Shown piece after piece: positions 38,930-50,068 of a stretch of DNA of 64,000 nucleotides. Location: positions 4,188,001-4,252,000 of the forward strand of contig JAJNNQ010000010.1 of assembly GCA_027886175.1 (NCBI GenBank), read 5' to 3'. Both the position numbers and the translations under genes were made by a program. A model generated the notes under the pieces. That model had not been told where the DNA came from and did not search any database. It saw only the letters and a list, made by a program, of their open reading frames with translations. The DNA is from Phylloscopus collybita (lineage: Eukaryota > Chordata > Aves > Passeriformes > Phylloscopidae). How positions within the stretch are numbered: the first letter of the stretch is position 1; every line of letters starts with the position of its first letter.

Positions 38930-39290
38930 CACTTCAAATCAAAGCCCTGGTGTGGGGCCAAAAACGTCTCTGCAATTTTATAAAGGTGAAGGGAATCAAA
39001 CCAAAATAAACATCATCCCGGGAGCGTTCTGCATCCCTCCGCCCGTGGTCTCCAGATGCTCCTGGGCCTGAGTCACACATGCCAAGGTGGATACGCTGGA
39101 AAACCCAAGCAACGTCTCGGTGGAGCTGGAAGGTGTCTGGGTTTGGTTCCTGTGATTCCTCCAGCTCATTTAGAGTGAGAGTCCCTCTGAGGTAGGCAGT
39201 GTGAGATAATCCAGAATCGAAAGGTTTTTGCGCAGATGAACTCTGCAGCGGATCATCTGGCAGGAAGAGAGGTTGGGTGTTGCAGGTGAA
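38930..39290. promoter_or_regulatory. Candidate regulatory block, CpG-bearing
   Basis: The segment has more CpGs than its surroundings: CATCATCCCGGGAGCGTTCT near 39012, CCTCCGCCCGTGG near 39036, CAACGTCTCGGTGG near 39110, and ATCGAAAGGTTTTTGCGCAG near 39216. The 140-codon minus frame crossing it (38934-39356) has no recognisable domain. Together with the block at 39780-40330 it forms the GC-richer middle of the window. Regulatory function is inferred. Confidence 0.3.
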
Positions 39291-39779
39291 AAATTGAACC
39301 CCACATGGGGCTTGAGAGGAAGGAGAAGGGGCAGTGCCCTGAGTACTGAGAAACACTGACAGCTCCCACCTCTGGACAAAACTGCCCTGTCTGACAGGAC
39401 CTGCTCTGTCTGGTGCAGCTTGCCAAAACTTTCCTTGGAAACCCCCTTTTCCTTCCTCCCACTTATTTTTCTATTTAACAGGAGTGGTTTTTGAAATGAA
39501 GGATGCTCATGTTAACATCCCCTTTCAGACAAAGGAAGACCCCTTTCCTGCCATCAGAACCAGGCTCTGCATTTCCCGAGGCTGCCCAGGGAGTGCCTCT
39601 CAGCTCCTCCATCCCTTCCCCCTTCACTTTTTGTTGCCATTCCCAGAAAGGCAAGCGAATTTTTGAGAGTGTCAGAATAGTGTAAATGCTGATATATAGG
39701 CCACAGTTGTTTGAGGGCCTTTTGAGACACAAACCCCTCCCCTCTCCTCTGTTCCCTTCAAGTTGGGAATGATTCATCA

Positions 39780-40330
39780 GCTGGCCTTTGGCAAGAAAAG
39801 AGCCCTGCCCTGGGTCTCGGGCCTTTGACCCGGGTGAAGAGAGGGGTCAGGCCGCGAGCAACTGTGCAAGCGCCGCTCAGCAGCTCCGGGTCTGGGAGAC
39901 ACAAGGGAGAGGGGAGGGAAAGAATGGAGTGGGACGGTGGGAAAAAGTGGGAATTTATAAAAGTTAAGAGTATATTTCTAAGAGTCTCAGCGGATCAGCT
40001 GACAACTGGGGTCAGGGGTCGTATTTATGCTTGATTCCCTGGGCATGTTACAGTAACATCTGCTTGTTAAGGGTCTGTGGGGACCAAATGCTCCTGACCT
40101 TTGCCTACGGAAGGGGACAAACCAGGAGATTAGGGGTGTTCATATTAATGTTTGTGTTTGACTTGAAGGTTTCCCCTTATCTGAGCCTGGTTTGTCAGTT
40201 TTGCCAAAATTCTTTTACGCTCTACCCAAATAAACAGGTCAACCATGCCAACGGTTTGGCCAGGGTTTGAGGTCACGAGGTGTTCGACGTCACTTGACTC
40301 CTAAAAAGGAGAGTAGGAAGGGTGGAAGCC
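39780..40330. promoter_or_regulatory. Best enhancer or distal-promoter candidate of the window
   Basis: The 5' part is CpG-rich for this window: TCTCGGGCCTTTGACCCGGG near 39818, CAGGCCGCGAGC near 39848 and GCAAGCGCCGCTCAGC near 39867. The 3' part carries clean transcription-factor-like sites: a 15-bp palindrome ATGTTACAGTAACAT (40045-40059), a forkhead-like AAATAAACA (40228-40236) overlapping AGGTCA (40236-40241), GCCAA-N4-TTGGC (40247-40260), another AGGTCA (40270-40275), and a CRE-like CGACGTCAC (40285-40293). No TATA box or transcript start is evident. Frames here (69, 79 and 108 codons) look non-coding. Function is inferred. Confidence 0.45.
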
Positions 40331-43300
40331 CTTGCTCTTGGGAGGTGAGGCTCGGTCCACCCTCTGGTCTGGGCACACTTGTCACTCATAAACATCTGGA
40401 GCAAGCCCCTGGTCCCTGCCTGCATTTATACTTAGTAATGAAAAAGCAAATGCCAAGATGCAACCAGAAGCTGACAGAAAGGACGGGGCCTCGCTCGAAC
40501 TTCTGTGATAGATTTTGTGACCAAAAAACCCCATGTATGGAAATTCCTTATTGTGTACAAGAGGAGTTAATGCCCCCTCACAGCTGTATTTGAATTTCTC
40601 TTTTGGGAATTAATAACCAGAAATGACATTGCCTCATGAACTATTATCCCAGAACTGGAAAGATCTTCCTCCAACTGTATGGAGCTAGAGAAAGATGTCC
40701 TACAGGCCTTTTACTTACAAAAGTCTTCTTTTTCCCCCTCACTAACTAAAAAGAGGCTGGTTTTCAGGCAGAACACACTGTTGCTGAAGTAAGGATAAAT
40801 AACCAGTTGTGGATATTTTTCCCTGTACCAGAGCTTTGGGGAGGCAGAGTTAGATGAAGGATTTTATTCTTATGTTTATGTCATTGAGCAGGGGGCAAAA
40901 AATACTGCCTCATTTAAAGGGAACAGAAAAGCACCTAACCACTGACAATGGGCACTGAACTTTTTCAGTGCATTAAGAAGTTCCTTTTAGTACCTGGCTT
41001 TATCCCAGTCACTTATGAGGTTCCATTTCTGTGAGTATCTATGAACATAACAGCAAGTGGCTGCATTTCTGGACCTGGGAAAATAAGGCTGTTGATTTTC
41101 AGCATGCTTATGGACACTGTTTGTGACATTTGTGGTATTTCACTTCTGTCCAAAGTTAGTCTTAGCTCAAACCCCAGAGACCACGTGAAGTTTAATTTCA
41201 GCTAAAAAAAGCCTCAACCCTGGAAACTTTTTGTTTGTAGGAGTTTATTTTGGCTATTTTTATCCAGTGGCAGCTACAACTTATCTTGTATCGTTCTGTC
41301 ACTTGTGTTGCCCTATCCTGGAGTCCAAAGTCAGCAACAGTTAAATTTGTATTGTGCAACCCAGTTTTAAACGTATAAAAGAGAAAAAAAACCCAAGAAA
41401 ACACAACAGGGACTGGTTCAAAACAAAGGACCTGGCTGAGGTCCAGGAGCTGGAGGAGAACTGAAGCAAACTGGATCTAGGTGATCTGTGGTAGTTCAAA
41501 GATGGGGTCTCGAAGTGAGTAGACTGGTGAAGGAGAGGAATGTAGACCATTCAAATCCACCTTTGTGATTATAAATAATAAAAAATTTCATTCGGAAGTG
41601 CATTCTGCCAAACTTCACAATAAACCTCCTAGCAGGTCATTGAAATTCTCTTAATCAGGGTCAGAACCCACAAGCTGGGGTCTGCCCTGTGAGTTCAGTG
41701 GGAAAAATATTCCTCTTTCCAAATAGTCTTTTTTCCTCTTTCCTTTTCTCTTTCAGTTGGAAGGGACCTCCACATAAACATGCAGAGCAATTTTCCAGTA
41801 CATTAACCCGGGAGGGGGGAATCCTTACTAGCAATGCAACGGGTAGCCTAAAAAAAAAAAAAAAAAAAAAAATGGAGCAACCGGGTGAGCAGAAGATGGA
41901 TGAGCCTGGGATATAAGACAGGGTAGTTTTTCCACTGTCCTGCCCTATACACCTAGGACAAAGACTTCATTGAGTGAGATGCTTGACATCAGCCTCATAA
42001 ACTAGTAGTTGGTCACAAAAGGTCTGACACTTGAAAGTACCAGTCCCTGCCCTCTTTGCATTGCAGCTGCACCGAGGGGTTGGGTCTAACAGTTGTGTCC
42101 CTTTGTCGTCCCGTAGGACAAGAGGTGAAGATAAATAGTGTTGACTTTAATGCAGTCACACAATTTTGCCTTTTCCCAAAAGACAACATTTCCTCCCAGG
42201 CCTTACTTTATTACCTCGAGCAGCTAGAACCACCTTCCTTCCCCTGGGGGTGGGGACAGGCTAAAGGTAGTAGAGGGCAAAGGGAGGAGAGATGAAACCC
42301 AAGCTCTGGTACCTCTTCCCCAGCAACGAGGTGGGCTGTGATTTTTTCCTGCTTTGTTATGCTTCTTTTCTTCTCTTTCTCATGGGATAGCTGGAAATGG
42401 CCTGAAAAGCTTGGAAAGAAACTGAAAAATATATGAATTAAAACCCCACCACCTCTTAAAAAATTAAATACTCCCACAAGATCTACACCAGGAAGAAGGC
42501 TTGAATATTCTGTGGCAATTTCCTGCGGAAAACTCGTGAGAATGTGTCTGCAAGCAATTGTCTTGCAAAATGGTCAGTCATTAGTTCCTTTTTTGTCTTG
42601 TAACCAGAACCATAAGTATTTCACCTGGAAATGCAGATAGAATCAAAATATATGTTGGAGACAGTTTTTAAATAGCATCTTTACCAATGCAGACAGCAAT
42701 GGACGAAATTTAGGAATGGGGAGGCTCCTGCTCAGATTTGAACTTGGTAGGCCATAGCCAAGTTCAACCATTTTGGATATTCTTTGTCTGGTGTTATGCT
42801 CACTGGCTGTGGAATGCCCTTTTGGATGTGTCTGTGTCCTCCTGTACAGTGACTCACTCCTTCAACAATGAGCAGAACATCCCAAGTCATTCGTATTTGT
42901 CCAGCTTGACCCTTCCCTTCCCTTCTCTGCGGTGGACTGGTGGTAATGACACCACAGAGGATGAATGAGCTAATTAAAAATGTATTAAGGGGAATTCTAC
43001 ACTTGGAAGAAAAATAAATGTTAGACCTGGGACATGAGGGCCGTGGAGAAGCAAAATAATCTGGCCTATGATCTATGTGAGATTGCTTTCGGTATTTAAG
43101 TCAGGCTGGTTCAATCTGAACAAGGCATCTCCCCAGTGCAAAAAGTCAAAAGCTAGGAGCACCTGTAGCTGTTTTTTGTGCAGAAGTATGTGGAAAGAAA
43201 GCCTCAAGAAAAGGTCCCTCCTGACTATGATTGCTTCCATTTTCTGAGGTAACAATATTTTTAGTTTTTCAGGCCTTGTTGCCTAGTCAAGTTTGTTTCT

Positions 43301-44005
43301 TGGCTTTTCGTTGACCTGTGATCTTGGACTGACTTGAAAGGCTGCCTTGTCTGCTTAAAGAGTGGGGTTTGTGTCTGTTTAATAAGTTGTCAGGAAATCT
43401 AAGAAAATAAAGACAGGCAAGTTCTCTCAGGCTGTTTTGAGTTCTATCACCCCTTAGGACTTGGAAACTAAACAGAAGATGAGAAACCATGTATTTGAAA
43501 AATAAATTCAGTTCTGTAAGATATGAGGGATAGGCAGGAAAAGAGGCTTTTTTGGCCTCAGCTTTGTCCTTTGCAAATGTTATAACTGAGTACCCCATCG
43601 CTGTGTTATGCATTTCAATAGAAAGAAAAAAAAAATGCCCAGTGGATTTGGATTTGACAACTGTCTGGCAGCAGAAGAAGTCCTGGCCAAAACTGCTGAC
43701 CCCAAGGAGCCACTGACAAAGTCCAATTGACTCTGATGGGACAGAACCTGTCCCCTGGGAACAGTCCTGGCCAATTTGGCCAGGGACTAACTTCTTGCTT
43801 TCCCTAGTCACCCCAGCAAACACTGCCCACTTCTTTCTGTGGCTGCATTTTTCAGTGATCCTCCTGAGCACTGAGTGACCTAATTTCTGGGGCACTGAGC
43901 ATCATCTGAAGTCAAAGGCTGCTGAGGGTGTTCTTTGCTCACTCACACTTCCAGAAATCAATTGAGATTTATTTCACAGTCAGCAAAATCAACTCAGGCT
44001 ACTAA
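40331..44005. other. Non-coding stretch, includes the longest chance frame
   Basis: No gene was recognised. A 23-A run lies at 41850-41872. The longest open frame of the window (202 codons, 43287-43895 minus) lies here, but it shows no domain, signal or membrane architecture I recognise, and I consider it a chance frame. A short TTGGAAGGGACCT at 41757-41769 resembles CR1 but has no CR1 flank. Confidence 0.5.
41850..41872. repeat. Poly-A homopolymer, 23 A
   Basis: A pure A run lies between GGTAGCCT and TGGAGCAACC. No retroposed body was recognised upstream. Confidence 0.9.
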
Positions 44006-44105
44006 AGTCTGATTTTCAAAGCTGTTTGAAGTCAGCTAAAATTAGGGGCTAAAGCAGCTTAGAAAACCAGCTGGCACCTATGTAAGTATCTTTAAAAATC
44101 TGACT
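44006..44105. mobile_element. Palindromic MITE-like element, 100 bp, CTGATTTTCAAAG ends
   Basis: Terminal inverted repeats AGTCTGATTTTCAAAG (44006-44021) and CTTTAAAAATCTGACT (44090-44105) pair at 14 of 16 positions. The ends match, from memory, a sauropsid palindromic family whose termini read CTGATTTTCAAAG / CTTTGAAAATCAG. The interior (GTTTGAAGTCAGCTAAAATT and onward) is diverged. It is non-coding and therefore non-autonomous. No clear target-site duplication is visible. Confidence 0.5.
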
Positions 44106-46418
44106 CCATCTCCTTATACTTAGCATTTCATTTTTTTTTCCCAGGGTGCCCATAGTTCCATGACCTCACTGAAAGGAAAGGCAGTAAAATTATACAGCAG
44201 GTCTTCTAACGTACACAGACACGTTGCAGTGTATGTAAATGTGTGTCTGAGGTCTGGGAAGAGGTTGAGCCTTTCACTGGGCTGAGGGCCAAGTAGGTGC
44301 TGGAATTAGAGCAGGGCAAAGATTATTCCTGTGAGGTGGGGGAGGCACTGAATCATTTAGGGGCCTTAATGCAACCTCTGCATTTGTGGGGTGTGCAGAG
44401 ATCCCTGCCTCACTGGGTGCACATTTCCCCCATACAACTGGAGTCAGCCCCTTGGAAGGGGCAATCCTTTAGCATGACAGGATTATCTGATCTGCACAGA
44501 AGCATGTGTAGAAAACTGGTGATATGATCTTCCTTTCATCCTCACCTAACTTGTCTCTACAACCCCTGTGGGGATGTGCTGCCTAATGTGCAGAGAGATC
44601 CTCAGCTCTAAATCATAGCCAGGGTAAGAAGGGTTTATTTGCTTTCCCCCTTCTTTTCTCCCTGCTCTCCAAATGCTATTATTGTGTTATTTTTCAACAG
44701 TTCAAGAAATTTTCAGTAGCAAAATTGAAGAACTTGGGCAGACCCCTCCTTCAAGCAGAGTAAAATGGTCCCAAGCAGCCAAAACAAGAGTCCTCTCTCA
44801 CAGAGGTGTCTTTGTGCAATATAAAACTAGCAGAGCTGGGTCTGTGCCACCTTTTCCTTGCCCTGTGAAAAGTGGAGGGTTGAGAGCATGGCTGAAAAAG
44901 GCTCAGGACATTCTCACAGTCGGGGCTGGCAGGACTTGTTGTAAGACTGTTCCAGCTGGCTGGGATCAGAGCATCCCTAGGGGTGTGACAGATTCCCCCA
45001 AGAATGAACAAGCAGACTGAAGAACATGAAGATGTGTCTCCTTTCTCCCACTCCCTGCTGGGATCCCAAACCCAGGTCAAAACCAGCTCGTTTCAGCCCA
45101 AAAAATAGCCTTTTGATATCCCTCCCAGAGCCAGTCTTTCTATAGGAGCTATTTAAAAACATGGCAGGTTTCTGCTATCAAGATTTTCCTTCTGTTTGCC
45201 TGGGGAAAATTACTGATACTGAGCTTAAATAGGCATCCTCCTCCATGCAATTCTTTTCTCTAAACAAATTAGCATACGTTGGAAAACTGTCTTGGAAAGG
45301 AGACAAATAATGACTCGATCAGAACTGTTTATGTTGGCTGAACATTATGACACTGGGAAAGTCCAACACTGGTCAATACTTTTTTTCCTTGGGAATTGAC
45401 AGTAATAGCTTACTCAGAAGAAATGCAGCATCTTGCATATTACCAATACCAAGCCTGGAACTGCTGGCAGAGCCTTCTGTTATTTTAAGGATGTTTTACT
45501 GTAATTTTTCATTTTAAGGAGTTGCTTGATTGCATTATTTCCAGTATATGCTTTATTCCAAAGAAGCAGCTAGGATTCTTCCCAGTACACAGCTGTCTTG
45601 GCACTGTGAACTCTTTCCCTGAATTGTTGCCTTGTAAAAACTCTCATTGATTTTGAAGTTTTCTGACTTACATTTAAGTCTTAACTGTCTGAAGTCCAAC
45701 ATACCTAACCAATTTTCTTTTACTTCATATTATATGCTCAGCTATCAAGTGGAATTGACTATAGTGGTTGTAACACCATGACATATGGGGAGAGTGGCCC
45801 AATGCCTTGGGTAGGAGAGCTGGGAGTGTCTTGTCCTTCACTGCAGCCCAGATCCCCACCACGTGTGGGCTCTCCCAGAGCTGACATCTGCAGCACACAG
45901 ATGAGGAACAGAAAATAAACCAGAAAACTGGGGGATAAAGAAAAAAAAAATATATAGGAAAAGTGAATTACTTCCGATGGGGACTTTGAATGATGAAATA
46001 TTTTGACTACCCCATAAACTGACTGCAAAGGGAAGGACAAAAATAGCTAATGGGAATTTCACAATTTCATTTTTTTTATTCACCTTACCTATAAAATGGT
46101 ACTTTTGAAGGCTTCACGTGGAATTTCTCTAAAATTTGCAGAGTTCAGGACATTTCAAAGAAAGGTGATAACATTTGAATCCCTTTTTTAACAGATGGTG
46201 AGACAAAAATATTCCTCACATTCACCCTACACAATAGTCTCTGTCATCTAATAAAACCTGACTCTGGTAGGACCACTGACTGCTCAGTCTGGGAAGAGAA
46301 GCCACAGAAGCTATTAGGGCCTTCTGGATTTTAGTTTATTCTCCACAGCAATGGAAGGGAGGTGCAAATATCTTCTGGAGTCAACTAAGTTGAGATGGTA
46401 ATGTGTACTGACAATACA

Positions 46419-46511
46419 CATTTAAACATGCTTCTAACTTTAAGAGCAGAGTAGTTTTCCTGAAATAATCCAAGACTGCTCTGTGCTTAAAGTTAGATGC
46501 TTATTTAAATG
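46419..46511. mobile_element. Well-preserved palindromic MITE-like element, 93 bp
   Basis: Two 37-bp arms (46419-46455 and 46475-46511) pair at 31 of 37 positions around a 19-nt centre (TTTCCTGAAATAATCCAAG). The outer ends are CATTTAAA / TTTAAATG, and the inner part holds CTAACTTTAAG / CTTAAAGTTAG. This agrees with a palindromic family I remember from turtle, crocodile and bird DNA, where GCTTAACTTTAAGCA alternates with a CCATTGA-type centre. A transcript from either strand would fold into a pre-microRNA-sized hairpin. It has no coding capacity. Confidence 0.65.
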
Positions 46512-46894
46512 GGTAGCTAAATCAAGATATTATTAACTTCTTCTATCAAGACAAGCAAAGCTCTAAAAGAAGCATCTCCAACTTGAAATGAGAAGGGTTT
46601 TTTTTTTATTATTATTTTAAGAAGTACTACGCAGAGAATAATGTTCTGTTAAAACTAGCTTTCCTGTTGAAGCTGCAAAGAAAAACATCCTAATTTTATG
46701 GGCCTGTGAAAAAAATTGTTAATTTGAAACCGGATTTTTTTCCCTAAGTAGATAAAAAATAACAGCCATCTTTAAAGAAAACATATTGGATCAAAAAGAC
46801 TAAAAAAAAAAAGAATAAAGAATAAAACGTCTGGAGTTATATTGATCCTTAAGAAAAACTTGGATTGGACCACAGCTCAATTTAAAAGCTGCCA

Positions 46895-46997
46895 ACACCT
46901 GAAGAAAATACATTTTCATCTTGAAAGCTTGTGTGCTTCATTTCTAACCCATTTGTTAGTCCAATAAAAGGTTGCACTTTAACTATCTTGACTCACT
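46895..46997 (+). repeat. Old dispersed repeat of the 'GAAAGCTTGT...TCCAATAAAAG' type
   Basis: The order CACCTGAAGAAAATACATTT, CTTGAAAGCTTGTGTGCTTC, TTTGTTAGTCCAATAAAAGG, then TATCTTGACTCACTTGAG follows a dispersed repeat I remember from sauropsid genomes (cacctgaagaagagctctg, cgaaagcttgtctctttcac, gttggtccaataaaagatat, cacccaccttgtctctc). Several anchors agree in order and spacing. I do not know which transposon class it belongs to. Confidence 0.55.
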
Positions 46998-47365
46998 TGA
47001 GAATAATTGGCATTTCTCTCATTTTATGGCATCATTTAAGTTTAAGAATGGATTATTTGCTTGCATATTCCTGCCTTTTGCTGCTGCTGATGGATGAATT
47101 TCTACTCGGCAGGAACTCTCCAATTTCTCTTTTTGAGCTATATACTGTGCAGCTACTGTGAAATCTTCTATTAGACTGAAACCCTGCCCAGTGCAACGGG
47201 CTGGATAAAGGGCCCTGCCACGACTCCTGCCCCTCAGCAAGGTGCTCAGGGGGGCTGAAATGTTGGGCTGCAGGTCAAACACAAGGTTGTCTTCTCCAGG
47301 GAATTAAAATAAGCCAAACTGGGAAGCAGGCAAAATGATGCAGGGAGAAAGAGGTTGCTGCAACA

Positions 47366-47379
47366 CCAAAAAACAAAAC

Positions 47380-47411
<32 letters not shown>

Positions 47412-47499
47412 AAAAAACCAAAAAAAACCCAAAACAAACAAACAAAAAAAAACAAACAAAAAACACAAAAAAACCCAAAACAAAACAACAACAAAAAAA

Positions 47500-47531
<32 letters not shown>

Positions 47532-47591
47532 AAAAAAGAAAAAAAAAAGAAAAAAAAAAAAAGAAAAAAAAGAGGAAAAAAGAAAAAAGAA
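47366..47591. repeat. A-rich low-complexity tract, (CAAAA)n and poly-A
   Basis: About 225 bp is almost purely A and C on the plus strand at first (CAAAA-type units, then AAACC and ACACACAC). It then grades into poly-A broken by single G (47510-47591). Frames crossing it on both strands give poly-Lys/Asn/Gln or poly-Phe/Leu/Val and are artefacts. It may have grown from a retroposon tail. Its left flank (47180-47300) is GC-richer, with no family recognised. Confidence 0.9.
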
Positions 47592-47999
47592 GTTCTCTGT
47601 ATATGTGTGCATTCTGACCCCCAGATAGCTATGGATTAATCCCTCCAGGGCTTGGCTACCCTCTGGATTAGCCTCATGGAGCTTCTCTCACTGCTCCTGC
47701 TGTCAGTACTCCAGGGGAGTAGCTGTGAACAGGCTGTCTCAGAGCCCTGTGCATCCACTGGCTGAGGGATATAAATTCCATCTTCCTTTTACAGAGGCTG
47801 GGCTTGGTTTTTATGTGAAAAAGTAGGGATTTTGCCCTTAGTGAATTCTTGCTTGCTGCACACAAAACGTCCTGTGTGAGGGAATCTCTCTCTATCAAAG
47901 GAGAGCCATTTTCATCCTGATTTGTGTCTGAAACATGAAAACAACATAACAGCTGCATGCTGCATTGAATAAAGAACATACACATGCATTTAAATCACT

Positions 48000-48200
48000 T
48001 ATATCTTACTTTTTTATGATGCAATTGTGAATTATGTTCTTTTTGCATCTGTAATTAGAGGGCAGAACAGATGGTGAAGGCTCCGTTTAAAGTGATGTGT
48101 CCATTAAAATAACCTATGCTGCCAAATGATTGCTCACTATAACAGGGTGCTCATTCACCAGAGCAGGCTTTTTGCTCTCTGGAAATATGTTGGGAAGGCC
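48000..48200. promoter_or_regulatory. Candidate conserved non-coding element
   Basis: The segment includes TTTATGATGCAATTGTGAAT near 48013, TTTGCATCTGTAATTAGAGG near 48042, GGCTCCGTTTAAAGTGATGT near 48079 and CCATTAAAATAACC near 48101. It mixes octamer-like, E-box-like (ACAGATGG) and TAATTA cores, as many developmental enhancers do. No open frame or repeat accounts for it. The evidence is motif density alone. Confidence 0.3.
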
Positions 48201-49010
48201 TCTGGACTTGACAAAAATCCTTCTTAATTTTAGGATTTCCCTCTTAAAAGATTGACTGTACAGGGTTAGCACTAAACCCCCAAAGCATATGTTTGACTGG
48301 ATCTGTGTAGTTTTAGGATGACCTTGTTTGCACTGAAAGGATGGCTGTAAATAAAAGATAAAGGGAAGGGAAAATGCGAAGAAAACCTACATACATTAAT
48401 TTCCATTAAGGCATAACTATTTTGGGGTTTTTAACTTATTTCCAGGGTTATCCTAGCCAATCTGGAACAGGGAGTGACCTATTCCCATGACAGGACCTGT
48501 CCTGAACTCAGTGTAGAAGTGATTAAGGTCCATGGCTAAAGTGCTGTAGAAATATTTACACTGATCAGAGCAGTCACACGTGATGGTTACATGAAAAGAA
48601 GTATTTCTGAGTCTGATAATGAGGGTAAACACTGACCCTGTCCCTTTCTCTTCCCATCTTCTTCTTGGGAAACAGTTTCACATAAAGAGAATGGGAAAAT
48701 AAAAGATTCACTTTTAATCACTTTTCTTCTTAGCATGAGAACAGGTGGAGAACTTACTGTTAAAAAACATCAACTTAAGGAATAAAACCTTTGAGCATTG
48801 GAGTGAAGCCAACTTTGGCCAGTTGTGATTGCAGTGTACTGCCAAAGTCAGCTGGGGAGCCTGTGAAAGCCTGGTCATCAGTCTTAATCCAAGTTCTTAG
48901 TCCAGATGTATTTTAATAATATAATTTGGTTTTATGAGTGCATGTGTGTGTTCTCAACAGGGAGGTCAATGACTGAGTGGAAAATGAGATTTTTTTTTTT
49001 TTTTTAACAG

Positions 49011-49157
49011 ATACTCCTCCAATTCAGCATAATGCTATAACAAGATAATAACAATGGCAAAGTTTCTGCAGTGCTGCCAATTTCAGCTCCGAGATGGAGA
49101 ATGTTTCTCAGGATTGTCCCGCAGCCCACCTGATGAACCCTGGAACACGGCCATGGT
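49011..49157 (+). other. Exon-like block with strong splice sites, non-coding if real
   Basis: A 16-T tract (48990-49005) runs into AACAG, giving a textbook splice acceptor at 49010. GTAAGG follows at 49158, giving a good donor. The 147-bp interval is a typical internal exon length and keeps CpGs (CAGCTCCGAGATGG, GTCCCGCAGCC, GAACACGGCC). All three forward frames hit stops early (TAA at about 49032, 49038 and 49044), so it would be an exon of a long non-coding RNA or a 5' untranslated exon. The poly-T may equally be simple slippage that mimics an acceptor. Confidence 0.25.
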
Positions 49158-50000
49158 GTAAGGATGCAACCTAAAACCACAAGTCCTTCTACTCAAGCCA
49201 CCTAAAACAATATTAATTGATATGTGGACCAGACAGCTTAAGCTGCTTTAGGATAATTTATTGTGGAGATAGTGAGTCAAAGTCTTTGGTGCCTCAAATG
49301 AATAAAAAAATCCATGGCATAAAGGAAGGCTATTTCCCTTAAACATGTGAAGACAGCTGAATGCTTTGCTGACAAGTGATTTTGATTTGTGGGCACCAGT
49401 CAAGTGATTCTCATGTCAAACTGCCCCATGGCATTGTGAGGCAGCAGGACTTTGTTGGGCAGAAGAGCAAGAACTTGTGAAGTTGCCTGGCTCAGGTAAT
49501 TCCTGGGAAGCACAACGCTCAGAGACACATTGATTGCTGGGATGATACATAGGTCCCTAATGTAGGGAACAGCTAACAGCTGAACAGATTACATCACAGG
49601 CTGAGAGGAAAACAAATTGTGGTGGCTAAACACAATCTTTTTAATTGACGTTTGCGTTATGTTCTGTATAAATATATTTTTGAGGGGAGGGGATTCTGTC
49701 AGCACTTGAGCAGTTTCACATGCTGCTGTTTGTGCTCTCTGGGCTGCAAAGCTGCTCTGCAGTCATCAGTAGATCTCAGAGTGGATCTATTATTCTGAGC
49801 AGGATTTGGATAAACTCTTTCTTTTTTTCAGCATACCTAAGACTGTTGTGTTTCCATACCTGCCATTGATCATCCTTTCCCAATTATTGTAACATGAGAA
49901 GCACACATGGTTTCCAGACTGCACTTCTGATCTCCTCTAGTCCACAGCTGTTTGCTTAATGAATGCTTGTGGCTTGTTTCCCTTTCTCTGGAATTATTAC

Positions 50001-50068
50001 AAAAAAAAAAAAAAAAAGAAAAAAAAAAAAAGAGAGAGAGAATAAAGAGGAAGAGGGGAGGGAGGGCA
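50001..50068. repeat. A-run grading into GA-rich simple sequence
   Basis: A 17-A run, a single G, a further A run, AGAGAGAGAG, then GAGGAAGAGGGGAGGGAGGG. It is an imperfect purine-only tract of about 68 bp, which may adopt triplex-prone structure. No retroposed body was recognised to its left. Confidence 0.85.

Noticed and set aside
41757..41769. TTGGAAGGGACCT resembling the CR1 3' end
   Set aside because: Only about 13 bases agree, and no other CR1 sequence flanks it on either side. It could be a chance match or a hopelessly decayed copy.
43287..43895. Longest open frame of the window, 202 codons on the minus strand
   Set aside because: It has no recognisable domain, signal peptide or repeat structure, no splice or promoter context, and a composition like translated non-coding DNA. 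By my rough uniform-base estimate about 0.4 frames of this length are expected by chance in a 64-kb six-frame scan, so length alone is not evidence.
45610..45700. CTCTCATTGATTTTGAAG and nearby bases resembling a palindromic-repeat centre
   Set aside because: Only one short anchor matches and the expected second arm is not visible.
47246..47639. Overlapping Lys/Asn-rich and Phe/Leu/Val-rich open frames
   Set aside because: They are translations of the A-rich low-complexity tract and cannot be taken as genes.
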